Assembly (NCBI GenBank): GCA_018969935.1
Contig: JAGWXJ010000116.1
Span: 1-5,771, forward strand
Length of the DNA stretch: 5,771 nucleotides
Direction of reading: 5' to 3'
Source: Alphaproteobacteria bacterium
Lineage (GTDB): Bacteria; Pseudomonadota; Alphaproteobacteria; Micavibrionales; UBA1664
Shown here: positions 1-5,771 of the stretch, piece after piece
Layout of the letters: every line of letters begins with the position of its first letter
How positions within the stretch are numbered: the stretch's first letter is position 1
Notes under the pieces: generated by a model
Database searches by the model: none
What the model saw: only the letters and a program-made list of their open reading frames with translations
Told to the model about the DNA's origin: nothing
Made by a program: the position numbers and the translations under genes

Positions 1-5
1 TGCCG

Positions 6-299
6 ATGGATGCACTGAGCCGAAGCGACACACTGGAAAGACGCATGAAGCGCCAGTTGTGCTGCCCCGTCTTCAAGAAGCAGGTAGCCGAACGCGTGTG
101 GCATGCACGCCTTAACCGCGACGTGCCCGGACTTACGCTTGACGCCGAGGACCTTGGTGTCGGAGAATTGGAGCAACTAGCCCGACAACTCCGAGAACAT
201 GATTTCTCTTTTACGCCAGGCCTTGAGCCCCGCATCATCCAAAAGCCACGAGCAGAACCCCTGCCCTTCGTGCATGGAAGGCTTACGTTTAATCCGTAG
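6..299 (+). CDS. Doubtful hypothetical ORF, possibly the 3' end of an upstream gene
   Basis: An open frame that runs to the left edge of the window, so the ATG at 6 need not be the true start. An internal ATG at 45 is preceded by a GGAAAG Shine-Dalgarno-like stretch and would give 84 residues. The product is basic and hydrophilic, with an early Cys-Cys pair and no visible signal peptide or membrane segment. I recognise no domain. Against its being real: it overlaps the metallopeptidase frame by 101 bp (or 26 bp if that gene starts at 274), and half of its 12 arginine codons are CGA, AGA or AGG, which gatA in this window avoids. In favour: codon third positions are still mostly G or C, and there is no other candidate for bases 1-198. 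It may be the tail of a longer gene, a small orphan gene, or chance. Confidence 0.3.
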   Translation: MDALSRSDTLERRMKRQLCCPVFKKQVAERVWHARLNRDVPGLTLDAEDLGVGELEQLARQLREHDFSFTPGLEPRIIQKPRAEPLPFVHGRLTFNP

Positions 300-948
300 C
301 AAAACGGCGCGACGCATGGCCTTAAGGGCAGACCCCGCGCGCGGGGATATATGCCTAGTTGTGCCAAAGCGCGTATCCGAAAAAACAGCGTGGAAATTTG
401 CGACCGACAATATCGGCTGGATTGAGGCACGATTGTCACGAATGCAAAAGCCGGTGCCATTTGCCCATGATTCAGTGTTGCCTATCTTCGGGCAGGAGCG
501 CCGCATTGTTGTAACCCGTACGGGCGGGCGCACAACAGCCTGCACATTGACCGACACAACGCTTGAAGTACACACCCCGCGAGAAAACCCCGCCAACAAC
601 ATCAAGGCGTTTTTGCTGGACCAGCTGCTTGAAACCATCCGCCCCGCTGCCGAAGCCAAGGCCAGAAGCATTGGTAAGGCCATCCGCAAGATAACACTGC
701 GCGATACGCGTACCCGCTGGGGCAGCTGCGGGCCTGATGGCAACCTGATGCTGTGCTGGCGTCTGGTGTTTGCGCCGATGCAGGTGATTGACTATGTGGT
801 GGCGCATGAAGTTGCGCATTTGCAGCACCTTGACCACTCGCGCCGGTTTTGGGAATTGTGCCACCAGCTTTCCGATGACATGCACGGCTCCCGCGCTTGG
901 CTGGAAGCCAATGGCGACAGCCTGCTCAGATACGGTTTACGGCCATAA
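199..948 (+). CDS. YgjP/DUF45-type M48-like zinc metallopeptidase
   Basis: Predicted cytoplasmic zinc-dependent hydrolase of the YgjP (DUF45, WLM-related) group; the substrate is not established for the family. From the ATG at 199 the protein has 249 residues. The family-typical N-terminal segment (RSKTARRMALRADP) spans about residues 33-46. The hallmark RTRWGSC is at 171-177, and the zinc motif HEVAH at 203-207 is followed by LDHSRRFW at 211-218. H203 and H207, with H213 as likely third ligand, would bind zinc, and E204 is the catalytic base; all are present, so it should be active. The start is uncertain. Homology-like sequence begins only near residue 27, and an ATG at 274 would give a 224-residue protein beginning exactly at the domain. 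Neither start has a good Shine-Dalgarno. The 3' end overlaps the convergent ruvX by 23 bp. The family assignment is firm, the start is not. Confidence 0.88.
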   Translation: MISLLRQALSPASSKSHEQNPCPSCMEGLRLIRSKTARRMALRADPARGDICLVVPKRVSEKTAWKFATDNIGWIEARLSRMQKPVPFAHDSVLPIFGQERRIVVTRTGGRTTACTLTDTTLEVHTPRENPANNIKAFLLDQLLETIRPAAEAKARSIGKAIRKITLRDTRTRWGSCGPDGNLMLCWRLVFAPMQVIDYVVAHEVAHLQHLDHSRRFWELCHQLSDDMHGSRAWLEANGDSLLRYGLRP

Positions 949-1408
949 AATCGAGGGCGGATTGCAAAATAAATTGCGCTGCCAGCGCATCGACCGCCTT
1001 TTCACGTTTGGCAAAGCTTAAATTCATATCGCCTGCCATGAGTGTATGCGCGCTGTCGCTGGACATGCGTTCATCCCATACCGCCCACCATAAATTCAGG
1101 CGCGGGGCCAACATGGCCATGTAATCCTTTACCGATTGCGTGCGAGGGCCTTCACGCCCCGACATTTCCAAAGGCCAGCCTATGATAAGCCCTTTCACAC
1201 CATAATCGCGGATAACGGCCTCCAGCGCCTTCACATCGGCCTCGAATTTGCCGCGCGAAATGGTTTTTAGGGGGGTTGCGACATTGTGCGCAGGGTCGGA
1301 CAGGGCCAAACCCAGCGTTTTGGTGCCATGGTCGATGCCCAAAAGCCTGTCACCCACGGGGCAGGTGGCCATCATTGCATCGAGATGTTGAACCTTGAAC
1401 GATTTCAT
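926..1408 (-). CDS. ruvX: RuvX/YqgF-family putative Holliday junction resolvase
   Basis: RNase H-fold nuclease of the YqgF/RuvX family. Members are implicated in Holliday junction resolution and in pre-16S rRNA 5'-end processing. The protein has 160 residues from the ATG at 1408, near the usual family length of about 140-160. Motifs in order: RLLGIDHGTKTLGLALSDP at 21-39 with catalytic Asp26; LIIGWPLEMSGREGPR at 74-89, the family's G-x-P-L-x-x-x-G-x-x-G-P signature; WDERMS at 111-116 with Glu113; and AVDALAAQFILQSALD at 138-153 with Asp140. The acidic triad is therefore intact. The frame is open further upstream to an ATG at 1660, but that extension would lie antisense to gatC and lacks family similarity. 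In-frame ATGs at 1375 and 1372 are also possible starts, just before the conserved domain. No clear Shine-Dalgarno is visible. The gene is divergent from gatC. Confidence 0.93.
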   Translation of the reverse strand: MKSFKVQHLDAMMATCPVGDRLLGIDHGTKTLGLALSDPAHNVATPLKTISRGKFEADVKALEAVIRDYGVKGLIIGWPLEMSGREGPRTQSVKDYMAMLAPRLNLWWAVWDERMSSDSAHTLMAGDMNLSFAKREKAVDALAAQFILQSALDFMAVNRI

Positions 1409-1416
1409 ACTACTAA
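1388..1416 (+). promoter_or_regulatory. Candidate sigma70-type promoter for gatC
   Basis: TTGAAC (1388-1393) is followed after 17 bp by TACTAA (1411-1416). The -35 matches the consensus at four of six positions and the -10 at three of six. The predicted start near 1423 would give an almost leaderless gatC message (ATG at 1425), consistent with the absence of a Shine-Dalgarno there. A second TTGAAC lies at 1395-1400 but is spaced badly for this -10. The call is weak because the -10 box is poor. Confidence 0.22.
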
Positions 1417-1421
1417 AGTGG

Positions 1422-1450
1422 CTTATGAGCATCGATAACGCAACTGTCAC
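1422..1450 (-). promoter_or_regulatory. Candidate sigma70-type promoter for ruvX
   Basis: Read on the minus strand, GTGACA (1450-1445, five of six matches to TTGACA) is followed after 17 bp by CATAAG (1427-1422, four of six to TATAAT). This predicts a transcript start near 1415, only about 7 nt before the ruvX ATG at 1408. That fits the lack of a Shine-Dalgarno. The -10 box covers the gatC start codon. This is sequence matching only. Confidence 0.3.
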
Positions 1451-1712
1451 GAAAATCGCCAACCTTGCCCGCATCCGCGTGGAGGAAGACGAAAAAGCCA
1501 AATACGCCGCGCAAATCGGCGGTATCATGAAGTGGATCGAGCAGCTGAACGCCGTGAATACAGACGGTGTAGAGCCGCTTGCCAGCGTCATGGACATTGC
1601 CCTGCCGACCCGCAAGGACGTTGTTAACGACGGCAACATCCAAGCCGATATCCTTGCCAATGCGCCTGAAGCCGTTAGCGGCTTTTTTGCCGTTCCTAAA
1701 ATCGTCGAATAA
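1425..1712 (+). CDS. gatC: Asp-tRNA(Asn)/Glu-tRNA(Gln) amidotransferase subunit C
   Basis: Small subunit of the GatCAB complex, which amidates Glu-tRNA(Gln) (and Asp-tRNA(Asn) where needed) in the cytoplasm. GatC wraps around the GatA-GatB interface and stabilises the complex. The product has 95 residues, the usual family length. Visible family features are VTKIANLARIRV at 8-19, the helix MKWIEQLNAVNTDGVEPLASV at 35-55, RKDVVNDG at 63-70 and the C-terminal NAPEAVSGFFAVPKIVE at 79-95. An in-frame ATG at 1395 would add ten non-conserved residues and overlap ruvX, so 1425 is preferred. There is no Shine-Dalgarno. Unusually, gatA does not follow directly; four small unrelated genes lie in between. 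Confidence 0.95.
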   Translation: MSIDNATVTKIANLARIRVEEDEKAKYAAQIGGIMKWIEQLNAVNTDGVEPLASVMDIALPTRKDVVNDGNIQADILANAPEAVSGFFAVPKIVE

Positions 1713-1732
1713 CAAGAAAGATAAACACAACC

Positions 1733-2011
1733 ATGAAACCTTCAGTCATGTACATCGTCCTTGTCGCCCTTTTCATCGGGGCCGGCTTGTTTGCCATGGG
1801 CCGTATCCAGAACAACGCGCCTGAAATCAGCATGCCCGAGCAAAATACCGTTGCCGAGCAGCAGATGTACGACATGCTGCCATCCGCAACCGAAGACAAG
1901 GATGTTAACGCGATTGCCCCTGCCGCGGGTGATGCGACCACGCAGAAAACCGCTGATGAGCCGGCCGCCAACGAGAGCGAAGAAGCCGAAGAAAGCTCTG
2001 ACGAAGAATAA
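1733..2011 (+). CDS. Small membrane-anchored protein with acidic tail and PAAG motif
   Basis: Unrecognised 92-residue protein. Residues 6-22 are a hydrophobic stretch (MYIVLVALFIGAGLFAM) after a short N-terminus with one lysine, followed by G-R. It reads as a single membrane anchor rather than a cleaved signal, since no A-x-A site follows, and it would place about 68 residues in the periplasm. Residues 61-67 are IAPAAGD, matching a motif in two later genes of the cluster. The last dozen residues are almost all Glu, Asp and Ser (ESEEAEESSDEE), a strongly acidic tail. The gene starts 20 bp after gatC stops, with only a weak AAGAAAG upstream, so it is probably cotranscribed with gatC. Codon third positions are G/C-rich as in gatA, which supports real coding. 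The function is unknown. Confidence 0.72.
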   Translation: MKPSVMYIVLVALFIGAGLFAMGRIQNNAPEISMPEQNTVAEQQMYDMLPSATEDKDVNAIAPAAGDATTQKTADEPAANESEEAEESSDEE

Positions 2012-2025
2012 CCTTTAAATATACG
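1998..2025 (+). promoter_or_regulatory. Weak candidate promoter upstream of the 2077 gene
   Basis: CTGACG (1998-2003) and TATACG (2020-2025) are separated by 16 bp, and each matches the sigma70 consensus at four of six positions. The site overlaps the end of the preceding gene and lies about 50 bp before the ATG at 2077. The good Shine-Dalgarno of that gene and the terminator after it would suit its having its own promoter, but the match is weak. Confidence 0.2.
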
Positions 2026-2066
2026 GGGAACTAATTTCAGCCCCCCTCCGTTTGTTCATCAACAAT

Positions 2067-2071
2067 GGAGG
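2067..2071 (+). promoter_or_regulatory. Shine-Dalgarno that fixes the start at 2077
   Basis: GGAGG lies 5 nt before the ATG at 2077. It overlaps an earlier in-frame ATG at 2065, so that upstream codon has no ribosome binding site of its own and is unlikely to be the start. Confidence 0.8.
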
Positions 2072-2076
2072 AAAAC

Positions 2077-2469
2077 ATGAAAACACTCGTCACACTGTCC
2101 CTTTTCGCAGCAACCCTTGCTGTAGCGATGCCCGTTGAAAGCGCGCGCGCCGAACAATTTTACACGAAGAGCAATATCGCGGCTGGCGCTGCGGTGAAGG
2201 AATCTTCGCTGACCGTTGGTACGCGTCGCGTTGGTATGGTGGGCTACCACCCTTACCCGCTTGTTGTCAGCCACACGGACAGCAGCACCGTCAGGACCAA
2301 CGCCCAAGGCGATGTAACGACCAATAACAGCGTTATCACCAGCCAGACTTACCAGCCATATGCTTATACGACTGGTGGTGGTTCCTACTACACCAGCACG
2401 GGCACCAAATATTACGGCAACGAAGGCCTTGATATCAAAGTCCGCAATACGGGTTCGTTCAACGACTAA
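2077..2469 (+). CDS. Secreted Tyr/Thr/Ser/Gly-rich protein of unknown function
   Basis: Unrecognised 130-residue protein with a clear Sec signal peptide: MK start, hydrophobic core at residues 4-20, and a predicted signal peptidase I site after ESARA (21-25), leaving a mature chain starting EQFYTKS. The mature part of about 105 residues has no cysteine. It is rich in Thr, Ser, Gly and Tyr (10 tyrosines), with a Gly/Tyr/Thr-rich stretch TTGGGSYYTSTGTKYYG near residues 98-114. Such composition suits a periplasmic or surface protein, possibly beta-rich, but no domain is recognisable. It lacks the PAAG motif found in its three neighbours. The start at 2077 is chosen for its GGAGG and for the signal peptide beginning there. 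A strong terminator follows the stop. That real coding is present is fairly sure; the role is unknown. Confidence 0.78.
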   Translation: MKTLVTLSLFAATLAVAMPVESARAEQFYTKSNIAAGAAVKESSLTVGTRRVGMVGYHPYPLVVSHTDSSTVRTNAQGDVTTNNSVITSQTYQPYAYTTGGGSYYTSTGTKYYGNEGLDIKVRNTGSFND

Positions 2470-2487
2470 GCCCTAGTTTCACCAGTT

Positions 2488-2528
2488 GGCGGGTATGACT
2501 GTTCCCCTATGGTTACCCGCCTGTAACC
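2488..2528 (+). other. Two overlapping alternative hairpins before the terminator
   Basis: GGCGGGTA (2488-2495) can pair perfectly with TACCCGCC (2514-2521). GGTTAC (2511-2516) can instead pair with GTAACC (2523-2528). The two share bases 2514-2516, so they exclude each other. The second also uses 2525-2528, the first four bases of the terminator stem. The layout resembles a 1-2 / 2-3 / 3-4 attenuator, though the regulatory role is only inferred. Confidence 0.4.
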
Positions 2529-2573
2529 GCCGCGCCCTTGCCCCTTAAGGTTCAGGCGCGGCGGTTTGTTTTT
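2525..2573 (+). terminator. Strong rho-independent terminator
   Basis: A perfect 12-bp GC-rich stem pairs AACCGCCGCGCC (2525-2536) with GGCGCGGCGGTT (2555-2566) around an 18-nt loop. The stem runs into TTTGTTTTT (2565-2573). The opposite strand has no T-run, so it acts on + strand transcription only. It should end transcripts from the gatC side after the 2077-2469 gene. Confidence 0.9.
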
Positions 2574-2632
2574 GAGGGGATTTCGGGAACCTTTTGAGCT
2601 GCCGTTGGTAGGCAGGGCATGCCACAAACTAT

Positions 2633-2637
2633 GGAGG
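2633..2637 (+). promoter_or_regulatory. Shine-Dalgarno that fixes the start at 2643
   Basis: GGAGG lies 5 nt before the ATG at 2643. As at 2067, it overlaps an upstream in-frame ATG exactly 12 nt earlier (2631), and a further in-frame ATG exists at 2619. The signal peptide begins at 2643, which supports that start. Confidence 0.8.
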
Positions 2638-2642
2638 TACCC

Positions 2643-3077
2643 ATGAAAAAAGTTGCTACTTTTGCCTTTGGCGTTGCCGCACTTACGGCCCTTGGCCTTT
2701 TGGAAGCCCGCGCCTTTGACCTTAACGACATTAGCGCAAGCGACAGGGCCGCCATTGCCAAACAGGCCCCTGCTTACGGCGGTGCCGTGGTTGAAAAAAT
2801 GTCGCAGATTTACCCTGATGTTAACAGCACCCCCGCCCCCCTCCCTGAAAGGAAGGCACAGGTGCCTTTTAACCTTACGGGGATCGAGCCAGCGGCTGGC
2901 GGCGATTTTAACCAAAAACCCGCAGATTACCGCCTGACAGGCGGCCCCGCGTTCGAGATGGCCGTAGGCCGTTTCAGCACCCCCGGTGCCGCATCCGGCC
3001 CCGTTGACGAGCAGGTAGGGGATGCCCGCCCTGCCCCCTTTGTGGACCAAGCCAAAGGTAGTCGCACAGGCCTTTAA
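2643..3077 (+). CDS. Secreted protein of unknown function with IEPAAGGD motif
   Basis: Unrecognised 144-residue protein with a Sec signal peptide: MKK start, hydrophobic core at about residues 4-20, and a predicted cleavage after LEARA (20-24) leaving FDLNDIS. The mature chain of about 120 residues has no cysteine and is rich in Ala, Pro and Gly, especially in its second half, which looks extended or disordered. IEPAAGGD at residues 81-88 (bases 2883-2906) recurs in the next gene and, in a variant form, in the 1733 gene. The GGAGG at 2633 sets the start. The gene begins 70 bp after the upstream terminator, so it needs its own promoter or read-through; I see no convincing promoter in 2574-2632. 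No known family is recognised. Confidence 0.75.
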   Translation: MKKVATFAFGVAALTALGLLEARAFDLNDISASDRAAIAKQAPAYGGAVVEKMSQIYPDVNSTPAPLPERKAQVPFNLTGIEPAAGGDFNQKPADYRLTGGPAFEMAVGRFSTPGAASGPVDEQVGDARPAPFVDQAKGSRTGL

Positions 3078-3118
3078 AAAATTGCGTTTGGCGCAGGTTT
3101 TGCAGTACCGTTTGGGGC

Positions 3119-3451
3119 ATGAAAAAGCTTATACCCCTTTCGGTACTACTTATCCTTTTGGGCGGGTTTGGCGCAGCCTTGTTTGACCATACCTTCCTCA
3201 AGGGTAGAAACGCCAGCCAGACCGGCGATAAACCCATTGAAATGCGTTATCGCCAGCTGGCCAACGGCGTCATGGTTTATGAGGAAAAGCCGATGGACGG
3301 GGATATCCAGTCCATCGAGCCTGCAGCCGGCGCCGATGCCCAAGGGGCAGAGCCCAGATTCAAGTACGACCCGCTTACCCAAACTTACCGCGTACAATCC
3401 GTTGACAGACAGGGAAATAAAGGCCAAGACATCTTCAGCACACCGCAGTAA
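3119..3451 (+). CDS. Small membrane-anchored protein with IEPAAGAD motif
   Basis: Unrecognised 110-residue protein. Residues 4-22 are hydrophobic (LIPLSVLLILLGGFGAALF) after MKK and are not followed by an obvious signal peptidase site, so it is probably a single N-terminal membrane anchor with about 88 residues in the periplasm. That part is hydrophilic and mixed in charge, with no cysteine. IEPAAGAD at residues 66-73 (bases 3314-3337) matches the preceding gene. The architecture resembles the 1733 gene: anchor, variable linker, PAAG motif, polar tail. The ribosome binding site is poor (GGGG ends only 1 nt before the ATG). It starts 41 bp after the previous stop and ends 21 bp before the gatA ATG, so it likely shares a transcript with gatA. 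The function is unknown. Confidence 0.72.
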   Translation: MKKLIPLSVLLILLGGFGAALFDHTFLKGRNASQTGDKPIEMRYRQLANGVMVYEEKPMDGDIQSIEPAAGADAQGAEPRFKYDPLTQTYRVQSVDRQGNKGQDIFSTPQ

Positions 3452-3469
3452 TCCGTAACTTTTGGATTG
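3449..3469 (+). other. Small hairpin across the preceding stop codon and the gatA ribosome site
   Basis: AATCC (3450-3454) can pair with GGATT (3464-3468) around a 9-nt loop, with a possible extra T-G pair at 3449-3469. It covers the TAA of the upstream gene and the GGA that is the best gatA Shine-Dalgarno candidate. A ribosome finishing the upstream gene would open it, suggesting translational coupling. The stem is short. Confidence 0.3.
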
Positions 3470-3472
3470 AAG

Positions 3473-4960
<1,488 letters not shown>

Positions 4961-4962
4961 CA

Positions 4963-5771
4963 ATGGCCGAGCTTATTCAAGGTGAAACGGGTGCTTGGGA
5001 AATGGTCATCGGGCTTGAAGTCCATGCCCAAGTGATTGCGAATTCCAAACTGTTTTCGGGCGCTGCCACAGCCTTCGGCGCGGAGCCAAACAGCCAAGTG
5101 TCACTGGTGGATGCCGCCATGCCCGGCATGCTGCCCGTGCTGAACGAGATTTGCGTGGAGCAAGCCGTACGCACAGGCCTTGGGCTTAATGCCGCCATCA
5201 ACAAGGTTTCGGTGTTCGAGCGTAAGAACTACTTCTACCCCGACCTGCCGCAGGGCTACCAAATATCGCAGTACCAGTACCCCATCGTGGGAACCGGCTT
5301 CATCGAAATCGACATGCCTGACGGCACAAGCCGCACCATCGGCATCACGCGCCTGCACCTGGAACAGGACGCAGGTAAATCTATGCACGACCAGCACCCG
5401 ACGAAATCGTACGTGGACCTCAACCGCTCAGGTTGCGCGCTGATGGAGATTGTATCCGAGCCCGATATCCGTTCAGCCGACGAAGCGGCCGCTTACCTGA
5501 CCAAGCTACGCATGATTTTGCGCTACCTTGGCACCTGTGATGGCAACATGGAAGAAGGTTCGATGCGCTGTGACGTGAACCTTTCCGTCCGCCGCCCCGG
5601 TTCGCCGTTCGGCACGCGCTGCGAAGTGAAGAACGTGAACTCCATCAAGGCTGTGACACAAGCCATCGAGCATGAAGCGCAGCGCCAGATTGCGATTATC
5701 GAGGCCGGTGGCACCATCAAACAGGAAACCCGCCTGTGGGACCCCGTGAAGCTGGAAACCCGCAGCCTGCG
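4963..5771 (+). CDS. gatB: Glu-tRNA(Gln)/Asp-tRNA(Asn) amidotransferase subunit B (3' end outside the window)
   Basis: Kinase and tRNA-binding subunit of GatCAB. It phosphorylates the aminoacyl group on the misacylated tRNA and then amidates it with ammonia from GatA. The first 269 codons are present with no internal stop; the family is about 475-500 residues, so roughly the C-terminal 40-45% (rest of the cradle domain, helical and YqeY-like tail domains) lies beyond the edge. Visible blocks are VIGLEVHAQ (15-23), SKLFSGA (28-34), RKNYFYPDLPQGYQISQY (87-104), RLHLEQDAGKSMHD (130-143), DLNRSGCALMEIVSEPDIRS (152-171), GNMEEGSMRCDVNLSVR (194-210) and GTRCEVKNVNSIK (217-229). The start is 2 bp after gatA stops, with only a weak AGGCAG upstream, so translation is probably coupled. 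Residues 47-60 are the VSLVDAAMPGMLPV form, lacking the CPVC of many other GatBs. Confidence 0.96.
   Translation, partial: MAELIQGETGAWEMVIGLEVHAQVIANSKLFSGAATAFGAEPNSQVSLVDAAMPGMLPVLNEICVEQAVRTGLGLNAAINKVSVFERKNYFYPDLPQGYQISQYQYPIVGTGFIEIDMPDGTSRTIGITRLHLEQDAGKSMHDQHPTKSYVDLNRSGCALMEIVSEPDIRSADEAAAYLTKLRMILRYLGTCDGNMEEGSMRCDVNLSVRRPGSPFGTRCEVKNVNSIKAVTQAIEHEAQRQIAIIEAGGTIKQETRLWDPVKLETRSL

Noticed and set aside
100..299. Faint resemblance of the 6-299 product to the N-terminal part of reverse transcriptases (spaced PG, L-R, F-x-P and K-P)
   Set aside because: Only a loose pattern; the frame ends before any catalytic motif and no intron or retron RNA structure is visible.
177..743. Long minus-strand open frame opposite the metallopeptidase
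   Set aside because: Shadow of a gene with clear family motifs on the + strand; no recognisable product.
961..989. Terminator-like hairpin on the minus strand (TGCGCT/AGCGCA followed by a T-rich stretch)
   Set aside because: It lies inside the conserved VDALAAQFIL coding segment of ruvX, before the stop codon, with only a 6-bp stem; a terminator here would cut the gene short.
1409..1660. N-terminal extension of ruvX to an ATG at 1660
   Set aside because: The extra 84 residues lie antisense to gatC and show no RuvX-like sequence; the family domain fits the start at 1408.
2023..2051. Possible hairpin between ACGGGG and the C-rich stretch ending CCGT upstream of the 2077 gene
   Set aside because: The stem is short, has a bulge and is followed only by TTTGTT, too weak to call a terminator or attenuator.
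2466..3050. Long minus-strand open frame opposite the 144-residue secreted protein
   Set aside because: It runs through the terminator hairpin and lacks a recognisable domain, whereas the + strand frame has a ribosome site and signal peptide.
3467..3472. TTG start for gatA adding two residues
   Set aside because: The ATG two codons later is a better start and the extra residues are not conserved family sequence; TTG remains formally possible.

Overview
The window looks like a chromosomal segment of an alphaproteobacterium of moderate GC, judged by eye at 55-57%. The GatA and GatB sequences have an alphaproteobacterial character. Two examples are the GatB segment VSLVDAAMPGMLPVLN, which replaces the CPVC-containing version of many other phyla, and the GatA stretch GTYVLSAGYYDAYY. 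The divergent ruvX/gatC arrangement also fits this class. I cannot fix the order or genus; a Rhodospirillales- or Micavibrio-like lineage is only a guess.

Layout, left to right. An unassigned reading frame of doubtful status lies at 6-299 and overlaps the start of a YgjP/DUF45-type zinc metallopeptidase gene (199-948, + strand). That gene runs tail-to-tail into ruvX (minus strand, 926-1408), with a 23-bp overlap of the 3' ends. RuvX and gatC (1425-1712, +) are divergent, with only 16 bp between their start codons. Four small + strand genes follow (1733-2011, 2077-2469, 2643-3077, 3119-3451). All encode exported or membrane-anchored proteins that I do not recognise. Next come gatA (3473-4960) and gatB (4963 to the right edge, incomplete).

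How the genes work together. GatC, GatA and GatB form the tRNA-dependent amidotransferase that converts Glu-tRNA(Gln), and in some organisms Asp-tRNA(Asn), to the amidated form. Here gatC is separated from gatA by about 1.76 kb carrying the four small genes. A strong intrinsic terminator (2525-2573) lies in the middle of that gap, so gatC and gatAB are probably not one simple transcript.

The part most worth attention is the small-gene cluster. Two proteins have cleavable signal peptides and two have a single N-terminal membrane anchor. Three of the four share a short I-(E/A)-P-A-A-G-(G/A)-D motif in otherwise unlike sequences. This suggests a small envelope-associated set of proteins of unknown function. 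There is no sign of CRISPR, insertion sequences, tRNA or rRNA genes, and no gene-free stretch longer than 300 bases.
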